DNA from: Afipia felis ATCC 53690
Lineage (GTDB): Bacteria; Pseudomonadota; Alphaproteobacteria; Rhizobiales; Xanthobacteraceae
Assembly (NCBI RefSeq): GCF_000314735.2
Contig: NZ_KB375270.1
Span: forward strand, 3,912,001 to 3,976,000
DNA length: 64,000 bases
Direction: 5' to 3'
Shown here: piece by piece, positions 56,512 through 64,000 of the stretch
Layout: every line of letters begins with the position of its first letter
Numbering within the stretch: the stretch's first letter is position 1
Position numbers and translations under genes: made by a program
Notes under the pieces: model-generated
Databases searched by the model: none
Told to the model about the DNA's origin: nothing
What the model saw: only the letters and a program-made list of their open reading frames with translations

Positions 56512-58215
56512 ATGGCTTCGATCACACGTCAGGCCTACTCGGATCTCTACGGTCCAACCACGGGCGACCGGCTGCGTCTGGCCGACACCGAACTCATCAT
56601 TGAAGTCGAAAAAGATCACACCGTTTACGGCGAAGAAGTCAGCTTCGGCGGCGGCAAGGTGATCCGCGATGGCATGGGGCAGGGCCAGCGTCTGGCCGCA
56701 GAAGTCGCCGATGTCGTTATCACCAATGTCATTATTTTGGATCATTGGGGTATTGTGAAAGCCGATGTCGGCATCAAGGATGGCCGCATCTCCGGCATCG
56801 GAAAGGCCGGCAACCCGGATATTCAGCCGGGTGTGAACATCGTCATCGGGCCGGGCACCGATGTCATTGCTGGCGAGGGTAGGATTCTCACGGCCGGTGC
56901 TATCGATACGCACATCCATTTCATCGCGCCGCAGCAGGCTGAAGAGGCTCTTTCCAGCGGCACGACGACGCTGGTCGGCGGCGGCATGGGTCCGACTGTC
57001 GGCACGCTCGCCACGACGGTGACGCCGGGCCCTTGGGCAATTCACCGGATGTTGGAAGCGGCTGAAGATCTTCCCATCAATATTGGGTTGCTCGGCAAGG
57101 GCAACGCCAGTCTGCCAGAACCATTGCGCGAGCAGATTCATGCAGGCGTGGTCGGTCTGAAGCTGCATGAAGACTGGGGCACGACTCCCGCTGCCATCGA
57201 TAATTGTCTCACCGTTGCTGATGAAGAGGACATTCAGGTTGCGATCCACACGGATACGCTGAATGAAAGTGGGTTCGTGCGGGATAGCTTTGCTGCCATG
57301 AAGGGGCGGGCGATCCACAGCTTTCATACGGAAGGTGCCGGCGGTGGCCACGCGCCGGATATCATCACCGCGGCGGGTGAACCGAACATCCTGCCGTCCT
57401 CTACCAACCCGACGCGGCCGTATACGATCAACACCGTCGACGAACATCTCGATATGCTGATGGTGTGTCACCACCTCAGCCCGCAAATTCCGGAGGACGT
57501 TGCGTTCGCCGAATCGCGCATCCGCAAGGAAACGATCGCAGCGGAAGACATTCTGCATGATCTCGGCGTCTTCTCGATGATGTCGTCGGATTCGCAGGCC
57601 ATGGGTCGGATCGGCGAAACGACGCTGCGTTGCTGGCAAACGGCGCACAAGATGAAGGTGCAGAGAGGGCCGCTGCCTGAAGACAGCGCGCGCAACGATA
57701 ATTTTCGCGTCAAACGCTATGTCGCCAAACACACCATCAATCCGGCGATCACCCATGGCTTCGCTCATGAGATCGGCTCCATCGAAGTCGGCAAGCGCGC
57801 AGACCTTGTCCTGTGGAAGCCGGCCTTCTTTGGGGTGAAGCCGTCGCTCGTCATGCTCGGCGGCATGATCGCGACGGCTCCGATGGGCGATCCCAACGCT
57901 TCGATCTCGACACCGCAGCCGGTGCATTATCGTCCGATGTATGGTGTGCTGGGTCGTGCACGCGGTTCAACCGGCGTCACGTTCGTCTCGAAGGCGGCGC
58001 TTGACGACGGGATCGGTGAGAAGCTGAAGCTTTCCAAGAAACTCGTCGCGGTGCGCGGGACCCGTACAATCCGCAAGAAAGATATGATCCACAACGGGCT
58101 CACGCCCAAGCTGGAGGTCGACCCCCAGAACTATCAAGTCAGGGTCGACGGAAAGATCATCACCTGCGAGCCAGCTGACGTGCTGCCAATGGCGCAGCGC
58201 TATTTCCTGTTCTAG
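56512..58215 (+). CDS. ureC: Urease alpha (catalytic) subunit
   Basis: The 567-residue catalytic subunit has all nickel-site residues: H134 and H136 (THIHF), the carbamylated lysine K217 (VGLKLHEDW), H246, H272 and D360 (SSDSQAMG). The mobile-flap cysteine and catalytic histidine are C319 and H320 (MVCHHLSP). It hydrolyses urea to ammonia and carbamate. The motif set is intact, so an active enzyme is expected if the accessory proteins are made. Confidence 0.98.
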   Translation: MASITRQAYSDLYGPTTGDRLRLADTELIIEVEKDHTVYGEEVSFGGGKVIRDGMGQGQRLAAEVADVVITNVIILDHWGIVKADVGIKDGRISGIGKAGNPDIQPGVNIVIGPGTDVIAGEGRILTAGAIDTHIHFIAPQQAEEALSSGTTTLVGGGMGPTVGTLATTVTPGPWAIHRMLEAAEDLPINIGLLGKGNASLPEPLREQIHAGVVGLKLHEDWGTTPAAIDNCLTVADEEDIQVAIHTDTLNESGFVRDSFAAMKGRAIHSFHTEGAGGGHAPDIITAAGEPNILPSSTNPTRPYTINTVDEHLDMLMVCHHLSPQIPEDVAFAESRIRKETIAAEDILHDLGVFSMMSSDSQAMGRIGETTLRCWQTAHKMKVQRGPLPEDSARNDNFRVKRYVAKHTINPAITHGFAHEIGSIEVGKRADLVLWKPAFFGVKPSLVMLGGMIATAPMGDPNASISTPQPVHYRPMYGVLGRARGSTGVTFVSKAALDDGIGEKLKLSKKLVAVRGTRTIRKKDMIHNGLTPKLEVDPQNYQVRVDGKIITCEPADVLPMAQRYFLF

Positions 58216-58268
58216 GCGATTACCCGGAGAGGGCGCTCACATTTTGTCTTGAAGCTCGGGAGATTTCC

Positions 58269-59318
58269 GTGCGCGTAGGGCAATTCCAAGATCACCCGAC
58301 CCTCGGCTTCGTCGATTGGACGTTGCGTGGCGTAGGGCAGGTTGTTTTTCAGAATAATCCGTTGGCGGGTCTCGTTATTCTCCTCGGGCTTCTTGTCAAC
58401 TCGTGGATCTATGCAGCGATATGCATTCTGGGTGTGGTTGCCAGCACGCTGACCGCGATCTGGCTGAAAGCCGATAAGGGCCTTATTCGCGATGGCCTGT
58501 TCGGCTTCAACGGTGCGCTCGTCGCGCTCGCACTTGTCGCCTTCACCAGTGAGGATTTCCAGACCGGGGCGATACCTTCTGTCGCCATGACCGTTTATCT
58601 TGTCTGCGCGGCGGCGTTCACCACCATGGCCTTCGCAACCATCGCCGCACTGCTTGGTCCGCATAAGGTGGCGCCTCTGACCATGCCCTTTGTGCTTGTG
58701 GGCTGGCTCTTCCTTTTTGCCGTCCTGAAATTCAATGCCATCGAGGCCGGTCCGATGGCAAAGCCCGTCTCGCCGGACCAGTTCGCCTATAGCGCGCCAT
58801 ATGACTTTGGGACGTGGTATCAGGGAATAGGCACATCGATCGGTCAGATCTTTTTCCAGGATAACTGGATCACGGGCTACATCATCCTTGTCGGCATCGC
58901 TATCAACTCTCGCATCAGCGCGGCCATGTGCTTGCTTGGTGCCGTGATCGGCACTTTCATCGCGGCCCTTTTTGGAGGGCCGGAAGGTGCAATTCGGGAC
59001 GGGCTCTTTGGCTACAACGCAGCCCTCACGGCGATTGCACTCGGTGGCTTCTTTCTGGTCTTCAACTGGAGCAGCCTGCTTTATGCCGTCTTCGGGGCGG
59101 TCGTGTCAGCCTGGCTCTGGGCCTCGATTGCGATTTTTTTAAAACCCATCGGCATGCCGGTGCTGACATCGACCTTTGTTCTCGTGACCTGGATCATGCT
59201 GATCGGCCAGTACGCTTTTAAAGCGCTGGTGCCGGTGCCCCCTGCCGAGGCAACGACGCCGGAAGACAACCGCCGGCGTTATCTTGCAGGGCTGCAAACG
59301 GACTCAGGAGCGGAATAG
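58269..59318 (+). CDS. Urea transporter (UT family)
   Basis: The 349-residue membrane protein starts at GTG 58269, with GGGAG about eight bases upstream. It shows the UT/SLC14-type internal duplication: FQNNPLAGLVILLGLLVNSW with GLIRDGLFGFNGALVALAL in the first half, and FQDNWITGYIILVGIAINSR with AIRDGLFGYNAALTAIALG in the second. It would let urea into the cell for the urease encoded upstream. Its 3' end overlaps the ureF gene on the other strand by 15 bases. Confidence 0.92.
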   Translation: MRVGQFQDHPTLGFVDWTLRGVGQVVFQNNPLAGLVILLGLLVNSWIYAAICILGVVASTLTAIWLKADKGLIRDGLFGFNGALVALALVAFTSEDFQTGAIPSVAMTVYLVCAAAFTTMAFATIAALLGPHKVAPLTMPFVLVGWLFLFAVLKFNAIEAGPMAKPVSPDQFAYSAPYDFGTWYQGIGTSIGQIFFQDNWITGYIILVGIAINSRISAAMCLLGAVIGTFIAALFGGPEGAIRDGLFGYNAALTAIALGGFFLVFNWSSLLYAVFGAVVSAWLWASIAIFLKPIGMPVLTSTFVLVTWIMLIGQYAFKALVPVPPAEATTPEDNRRRYLAGLQTDSGAE

Positions 59319-60038
59319 CCGGCTGTACTGGGTCTCGTGCCAAGCGCTTGCCATGGCCATGAGAGGAGCCACATTGCCGATCTCGTCGTCGGTGAGGGAG
59401 GCTGCATTTTCCGCCGCGCGCTCGATCACGGGCACTGACTCAATCATGATGCGTTGGCCGGCCGTATGGCCCAGTGGCACAAGACGGATCGCAGCGGCAA
59501 CCTGACCCTCCACGACACTCCACATCAAGCCCTTAAGCGCGTCGGCTGGCGCGATTTGCCAATGGTGGATGGCGATGGCGAAGACCGCCGGATAGGTGAC
59601 GGCGTGGCTGGCGTCACTCCGGGCGAGGGGGAGTTCGAGATCCGTAAGCAGACGCAACAGGGCCTCGGCCATTCGCTGGTCTTCCAGAGCGAGCTCGCGG
59701 CTTTCCCGGCCGGCTGCAAGCCAGGCGTCGCAGGCGAGGAAGCGCTCTATGTCATCCTGCATAAGGGCATGGATCAGCCGCCAGAACAACGCGCCGTCGA
59801 GCGCGGCATAGCTGTGCTCCAGCGTGCCCAGTATCCAGTCGCGCGCATTCGTTTCGTTCTTGACGATGCCGGAGGCGACCGCCCATTCCAGTCCTCGAGA
59901 GTAGGAAAAGGCGCCCGCGGGCAAGCTTTGGCTTACGAGACGCAGGAGATGAAGCGGCAAAGCGCGAGAGCCGTCATGAAACACCACACTCACTCTCCGA
60001 TTATACAGGCTAGGCAGTGTGGCCTGCCAAGGAAGCAT
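59304..60038 (-). CDS. ureF: Urease accessory protein UreF
   Basis: The start at 60038 gives 244 residues; longer and slightly shorter starts exist. UreF features are LRLVSQSLPAGAFSYSRGLEWAV-type N-terminal helices (PAGAFSYSRGLE), SHAVTYPAVFAIAIHHW and a C terminus with APLMAMASAWHETQYSRLF. UreF joins UreD and UreG on apo-urease. It is convergent with the urea transporter gene and separated from the other accessory genes, which is unusual. Confidence 0.93.
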   Translation of the reverse strand: MLPWQATLPSLYNRRVSVVFHDGSRALPLHLLRLVSQSLPAGAFSYSRGLEWAVASGIVKNETNARDWILGTLEHSYAALDGALFWRLIHALMQDDIERFLACDAWLAAGRESRELALEDQRMAEALLRLLTDLELPLARSDASHAVTYPAVFAIAIHHWQIAPADALKGLMWSVVEGQVAAAIRLVPLGHTAGQRIMIESVPVIERAAENAASLTDDEIGNVAPLMAMASAWHETQYSRLFRS

Positions 60039-60129
60039 GAGAATCCACGAGCCGGGCAGAGGCCGCCCGACTTGGAGCCTTCGGCCTTCCACGCCAATAT
60101 TGACCCATTCCTGTGGTTTTCGCCACCGG

Positions 60130-61569
60130 TCAGAACGAGCCAAACATCGAGCCCAATACGAAAACAACGGCTAGCGAAATGATCACGCCGACGATCACCG
60201 TCATGACCATGTCGAAGTAGCTTTCCGCATGCGTTTGCTTGCTGATCTGCAGCAAGAGCAAGACAGTGCCGTTATGCGGCAGGGCATCGAGCGTCCCTGC
60301 GCTGATCACCGTGAGGCGATGCATCAGTGCGGGATCGATGCCGTGTTCGAGTGCGAGGCGCATGTACTCGCTGCCCAGCGCGTTCAGCGCGATGGCCATA
60401 CCGCCGGACGCTGTTCCTGTCAGCGCTGCCAAGGCGTTCATTGCAACGACGAGAGAAACCAGCGGCCCTCCCGGCACTTCCAAAACAGCATCGCGAACGG
60501 ATGTAAATGCAGGCATTGCTGCTATGACAGCCCCGAATCCGACGAGGCTGGCGATGGTCAGAATTGGCAGAACGGAGGAATTTGCGCCTGCATCAAGGCT
60601 CTCACGCAGTGAGGCGAGGCGCCGGTAGTTCACGATGATAAGCGTGAGGATGGCGGCTGCCAACGCAATGAGAACCGCCCATACGCCGGTGACCGCTCCA
60701 ACATTAATTCCCCACGGTTCCTCGGCGAGGAATGAGAAATCAATGCTCGGAAGAATGACCAGCGCCATCATGAAGTTGACGACAATGACCACGATGAGAG
60801 GCAACAAGGCAAAAATAAAAGGAGGGTAATCGGTAGCCCGCTTGCCGTGGCTCAATTCTGCCGGATCGAAATCTCCCGAAAGTGTCGCCTGCTCGCGGAT
60901 TTTCTCATCGATAACGGCGGCATCGGCATTGTCGATATAGACTTCACCCGCCTGTCGCGCGGCAGCCTCAGCGCGGGCAAGCCACCACATTCCGAATACA
61001 AAAGTAACGATCGAGGCAATGATGCCGAGGCCGGGCGCGGCGAAGGTCGTAGTGTCGAAGTAGGGCATCGGAATCGCGTTATTGGTCGATGGCGTTCCGG
61101 GGAGCGCGGACATTGTAAATGTAAATGCGCCAAGACCAATCGCTGCAGGCATCAGCCTGCTTGGTATGTTCGCGGCCTTGAACATTTCACGAGCCATCGG
61201 GACAAGCACAAAGAACGCGACGAATACGCTGACACCGCCATAGGTTACGATGGCGGACGCAAGAACGACTGAAAGCATCGTCCGCTTCACGCCGAGCCGT
61301 TCCGTCAGGGAATGCGCGATAGACGTAATCGATCCGCTGTCATCCATCAGTTTCCCGAAGATTCCTCCCAGCAGGAACAGAGGAAACCACCGCGCGACGA
61401 ATCCTGCCGTGCCGGTCATGAAAGTCTGCGTCCAGTTCGCCAGCAGGGGCTCGCCGGAGATTAAAGCGGCGAGAAGTGCAGCCGCCGGCGATAGCAAGAG
61501 GACGCTCCAACCGCGGTAGGCCAGCCACATCAAAAGCGCTAGTGCAACCAATATCCCAAGAAGTCCCAT
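60130..61569 (-). CDS. GntP-family permease
   Basis: The 479-residue membrane protein has about 12 helices and GntP family features: FPLFLLGGIFGKLM, AIVTYGGVSVFVAFFVLVP, TFTMSALPGTPSTNNAIPM and TLDALPHNGTVLLLL. Family members import gluconate or other hydroxy acids by proton symport; several carry 3-hydroxybutyrate or similar acids. No catabolic enzyme gene is adjacent, so the substrate is open. The start codon's ribosome-binding site lies inside a predicted hairpin. Confidence 0.9.
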   Translation of the reverse strand: MGLLGILVALALLMWLAYRGWSVLLLSPAAALLAALISGEPLLANWTQTFMTGTAGFVARWFPLFLLGGIFGKLMDDSGSITSIAHSLTERLGVKRTMLSVVLASAIVTYGGVSVFVAFFVLVPMAREMFKAANIPSRLMPAAIGLGAFTFTMSALPGTPSTNNAIPMPYFDTTTFAAPGLGIIASIVTFVFGMWWLARAEAAARQAGEVYIDNADAAVIDEKIREQATLSGDFDPAELSHGKRATDYPPFIFALLPLIVVIVVNFMMALVILPSIDFSFLAEEPWGINVGAVTGVWAVLIALAAAILTLIIVNYRRLASLRESLDAGANSSVLPILTIASLVGFGAVIAAMPAFTSVRDAVLEVPGGPLVSLVVAMNALAALTGTASGGMAIALNALGSEYMRLALEHGIDPALMHRLTVISAGTLDALPHNGTVLLLLQISKQTHAESYFDMVMTVIVGVIISLAVVFVLGSMFGSF

Positions 61570-61575
61570 GGTCAG

Positions 61576-61593
61576 ATCCTTTACATGAAGGAT
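61576..61593 (-). promoter_or_regulatory. Hairpin covering the GntP permease ribosome-binding site
   Basis: On the minus strand ATCCTT and AAGGAT pair around the loop CATGTA. The second arm contains the Shine-Dalgarno AAGGA seven bases before the ATG. Folding would hide the ribosome-binding site, so translation could be regulated by RNA structure. The stem has only six pairs. Confidence 0.3.
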
Positions 61594-61599
61594 TGCAGC

Positions 61600-61793
61600 G
61601 ATGACGTCATCCGTGGATTTGTTTGTATCGGGTGCAGTAGATTTGGCTGATAATCACTCCCGCTCTATTGCTATCTCAAGCGGTCGAGGAATCTTCGCTT
61701 GAATCATATGTGATGCTGCAAGCTAGCACGGTGTCAGCTTGTACGTAAGCGATGTTTGGCACGCATGCTTCCGGCTGCATTTCGATGACGTCA
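61600..61793. promoter_or_regulatory. Two TGACGTCA palindromes upstream of the GntP permease gene
   Basis: GATGACGTCATC at 61600-61611 is a perfect 12-base palindrome, and GATGACGTCA recurs at 61784-61793; both lie in the 610-base region without a supported gene upstream of the GntP gene. A further TCAAGCG/CGCTTGA inverted repeat is at 61676-61702. They could be operators for a dimeric regulator. The remainder of 61570-62180 holds no gene I can support. Confidence 0.35.
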
Positions 61794-62180
61794 GTATTGA
61801 GTGATCGTTCTGTCATCGGACGCTCGCCCCATGCTGATCGTGGATTTTCGGCGCGGCTTTCTTATCAAAGCGGACTGCCTTGGAATGATTCATAGATGAA
61901 TGCGCGGATCAGCACCGTTGATCCACGATATTTTGTTAAAAAGCGTTTGATTTGTCCCGGCAATTTCATGCGCAGCGATGTGCTTGGTGCAGCGCAACGT
62001 TACCCGCTTGCCGGGTCGAACGATTGTAGCGGCACGACTGACGCAGAGACAGCCCAGCCAATCACGAGACATTCTTGTCATCTTGCTGCACTCGGGGGTA
62101 CGCTACGTTCGACATTCGAGGAGCTTGCTGATTTTACCACTGTCCGGATGCTGCATTGTCACCGCTTGAGGAGACCTGCC

Positions 62181-62350
62181 ATGGCTGAACTTGTGGTTAT
62201 CGGGTTTGAAGATCGAAACGGTGTGAGTCTCGTGCTGCCGGAACTGATCTTCCTCCAAAGAGAGAGTCTCCAGATCTAGAAGGTGCAGTCGTCGCCAGTC
62301 GTCATTTCGACGGTGATAATCGAATGCATTTTCTTTCAACTTTTCCGAAC
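62181..62350 (+). pseudogene. DUF1269-family gene with frameshift
   Basis: The ATG at 62181 follows GAGGAG and opens MAELVVIGFEDRN, then LPELIFLQRESLQI and a stop at 62277-62279. The start resembles DUF1269 membrane proteins. Immediately at the stop another frame continues with DLEGAVVASRHFDGDN, the next conserved part of the family, as if two bases were missing within CAGATCTAGAAGG. The later glycine-rich membrane part is not visible before the next gene. It is a frameshifted or decayed gene. Confidence 0.55.
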
Positions 62351-62393
62351 CAAATAACGGACGGCGTGTCGGCGATGCGAAGGGATCATATCC

Positions 62394-63635
62394 ATGAACT
62401 CGCGGAGTCTTCTCACTGACGCAGGCAGTTCATGCGTCCCGGTCTGGCCCATGTCCGCGGTGCCATCCGCGGCGCGATTCAGAGCAGCGCGACACTGGAT
62501 TTTGTTGTGTGGCCTTGCATCGATTCTGATTCTGAATGGCCACGCTGTTCGGGCCCAACAACCGCAATCGCCTGCCGTCGGCGTGACGCCGGTGCAGTTG
62601 GAGGATGTATCGCCGGCCTCGGAATTTGTCGGGCGCGTCGAGGCCGTCAACGCGGTGGATATTCGTGCCAGAGTCGAGGGGTTTATCGAGGAGCGGACCT
62701 TCACGGAAGGGCAGGCGGTTCAAAGCGGACAATCGCTCTTCATTCTGGAGAAGGTCGCATATGAAGCGGCGGTGACAACCGCCCGCGCCAGCGTCACGAG
62801 CGCAGAGGCGGCGCTGAAGGACGCCGAAAGGCGTGTGCAACGTAATCAGGAGCTGCGCAGGACACAGGCGGTGTCGCAAGTCTCTCTCGAGGAGGCTCAA
62901 ACCGCCCGCGACACTGCGCAAGCCAATGTTCTGTCCGCTCAGGCCAGCGTGCGCATGGCCGAGCTCAACCTGAGCTACACCGTGATCAAGGCGCCGATTA
63001 CCGGCCGCATTGGTGTCGCCGCCTTTGCAGTCGGAAGTCTTGTGGGACCGTCTTCCGGAAATTTGGCCCGGGTGGTGCAGGTTGATCCGATCAGGGTTGT
63101 TTTCTCGGTCAGCGATCGCATCATCCTGGATATGCGGGAAGAGAACAACAATCGCGGCAAGCAGGAGATTGCCCGCAAGTATGTGCCGATGCTGCGTCTC
63201 TCCAATGGCAGCGATTACCCGATCAAGGGTGAAATCGACTTTGCTGGCAACGAGGTTGACCAGACGACAGGGACGATTTCGATCAGAGCCAGTTTTTCCA
63301 ATCCGGATGGGCTCCTTGTGCCTGGTCAGTTTGTGACTGTGATCATCCGCCGCTCTGAGCCGGTTCGCCGGCCTGTCGTTCCCGTTGGGGCCGTGCAGCT
63401 CGACCGGGCAGGACGCTTTGTTCTCATTCTGGATGAAAACGGAAAAGTCGCGGAACGACGCATAAAGACCGGTGCGCAGCTTGGGCAAAACTGGGTTGTG
63501 ACCGATGGACTGACGGGCGGGGAAAGCCTCATTGTGCAGGGCTTTCAGAATGCCCGGCCCGGTGCTGCTGTGCGGGTTGTTCCAGTATCTCCTGGCGCTA
63601 TTTCTCCCCCAGATGTGGGAGTGAGTGCCCGATGA
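62394..63635 (+). CDS. RND efflux periplasmic adaptor (MexA/AcrA family)
   Basis: The 413-residue adaptor starts at 62394 or at the ATG at 62451; a hydrophobic leader (RHWILLCGLASILILNGHAVRAQ) lies at residues about 34-56. Membrane-fusion-protein features follow: RVEAVNAVDIRARVEGFIEE (lipoyl half), a coiled-coil hairpin (about 120-180), LSYTVIKAPITGRIG and the beta-barrel. It links the inner-membrane pump to an outer-membrane channel. Its stop overlaps the pump gene start (ATGA). Confidence 0.93.
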   Translation: MNSRSLLTDAGSSCVPVWPMSAVPSAARFRAARHWILLCGLASILILNGHAVRAQQPQSPAVGVTPVQLEDVSPASEFVGRVEAVNAVDIRARVEGFIEERTFTEGQAVQSGQSLFILEKVAYEAAVTTARASVTSAEAALKDAERRVQRNQELRRTQAVSQVSLEEAQTARDTAQANVLSAQASVRMAELNLSYTVIKAPITGRIGVAAFAVGSLVGPSSGNLARVVQVDPIRVVFSVSDRIILDMREENNNRGKQEIARKYVPMLRLSNGSDYPIKGEIDFAGNEVDQTTGTISIRASFSNPDGLLVPGQFVTVIIRRSEPVRRPVVPVGAVQLDRAGRFVLILDENGKVAERRIKTGAQLGQNWVVTDGLTGGESLIVQGFQNARPGAAVRVVPVSPGAISPPDVGVSAR

Positions 63636-64000
63636 TCTCGTTCCTGTTCATTGACAAGCCGCGTTTTGCGATGGTGATCGCGATTGTAACGCTGCTCGCC
63701 GGCTTGCTCGCTCTCAGTCAGATTCCGGTCGCGCAGTTTCCACCAATCACGCCGCCCGAGGTCCAGGTGACCGCCAGCTATCCGGGCGCCAATGCCGAGG
63801 TTGTCAACGAGAGCATTGGTGCGCCGATTGAGGATCAGGTGAACGGCGTCGAGAACATGCTCTACATGTCCTCGTCGAGCACGAACAATGGCGGTTATTC
63901 ACTGACTGTCACTTTCGCCGTCGGCACCGACCCGGCCATCGCGCAGGTCAACGTACAGAATCGTGTTGCTCTTGCGACGCCACGGCTACCACCTGTCGTC
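63632..64000 (+). CDS. RND efflux pump (AcrB/MexB family), 5' part
   Basis: The reading frame runs off the window end. The visible 123 residues start MISFLFIDKPRFAMVIAI, the first membrane helix, followed by IPVAQFPPITPPEVQVTASY, then the IEDQVNGVENMLYMSS segment typical of HAE1-type RND pumps. It would export drugs or other hydrophobic compounds by proton antiport with the adaptor encoded just upstream. Confidence 0.93.
   Translation, partial: MISFLFIDKPRFAMVIAIVTLLAGLLALSQIPVAQFPPITPPEVQVTASYPGANAEVVNESIGAPIEDQVNGVENMLYMSSSSTNNGGYSLTVTFAVGTDPAIAQVNVQNRVALATPRLPPVV

Noticed and set aside
55894..57927. Long minus-strand ORF (677 codons)
   Set aside because: It is antisense to ureABC, all of which are unmistakable; it is a by-product of codon bias on the coding strand.
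61896..62279. 127-codon plus-strand ORF upstream of the RND genes
   Set aside because: Only its last 32 codons, from the ATG at 62181 with its own ribosome-binding site, look like protein (DUF1269); the upstream part is spurious extension.

Overview
The window reads as chromosome of an alphaproteobacterium, most likely Hyphomicrobiales of the Bradyrhizobium/Afipia/Rhodopseudomonas type (Nitrobacteraceae). This rests on gene content and order: the formate dehydrogenase cluster with DUF3305/DUF3306/TorD, ccoNOQP with DUF2189, the small FDH-linked peptide and a FixK2-type box. No species is claimed. I saw no rRNA, tRNA, insertion sequence, integrase or CRISPR array.

Layout. 1-2.4 kb: end of a surface-polysaccharide locus (glycosyltransferase, RgpF-like protein). 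2.5-5.8 kb: FIST sensor plus a GAF-GGDEF-EAL gene split by a frameshift. 5.9-17.1 kb: a FadR-type GntR regulator divergent from a ten-gene catabolic operon (acidic amino-acid-type ABC importer, 2-hydroxyacid dehydrogenase, atypical SDR, RraA-like aldolase, DHDPS-like aldolase, IlvD/Edd dehydratase, mandelate-racemase-type enzyme, 3-hydroxyacyl-CoA-type dehydrogenase), probably for a hydroxylated or sugar acid. 17.2-24.3 kb: a periplasmic thiol-redox region (DsbD, TlpA fused to an Lgt-like membrane domain, a free DsbD-gamma-like thioredoxin, DsbA/ScsC-like protein, L,D-transpeptidase) next to an OmpR-type two-component system. Matching CTTAAG-N5-CTTAAG boxes lie in front of dsbD and between dsbA and the response regulator, suggesting one regulon.

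24.5-37.6 kb: a membrane-bound, Tat-exported, cysteine-type formate dehydrogenase cluster with its accessory genes, a WD40-cytochrome c protein, a large 4Fe-4S protein and a chaperone with an N-terminal helix-turn-helix. 38.2-44.2 kb: a compact operon of exported proteins (unknown protein, PuuE/NodB-like deacetylase, Tat-exported molybdenum hydroxylase, its 2Fe-2S subunit, diheme cytochrome c), the best candidate for an undescribed periplasmic oxidation system. 44.4-50 kb: cbb3 oxidase (ccoNOQP, ccoS) without ccoGHI, with a FixK2-type box upstream. 50.3-53 kb: HWE histidine kinase, SHOCT membrane protein, Tat-exported beta-carbonic anhydrase.

53.3-61.6 kb: urease. ureDABC and a urea transporter lie on the plus strand behind a sigma-54-like promoter, ureEG diverge from them, and ureF converges; a GntP-type permease follows. 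62.2-64 kb: a frameshifted DUF1269 gene and the start of an RND efflux operon (the pump gene runs off the window).

Formate dehydrogenase, the molybdenum hydroxylase with its cytochrome, and the cbb3 oxidase would together form periplasm-facing electron input and microaerobic respiration. Three genes carry frame disruptions (about 4.76, 53.5 and 62.28 kb), so sequencing error or recent decay should be kept in mind.
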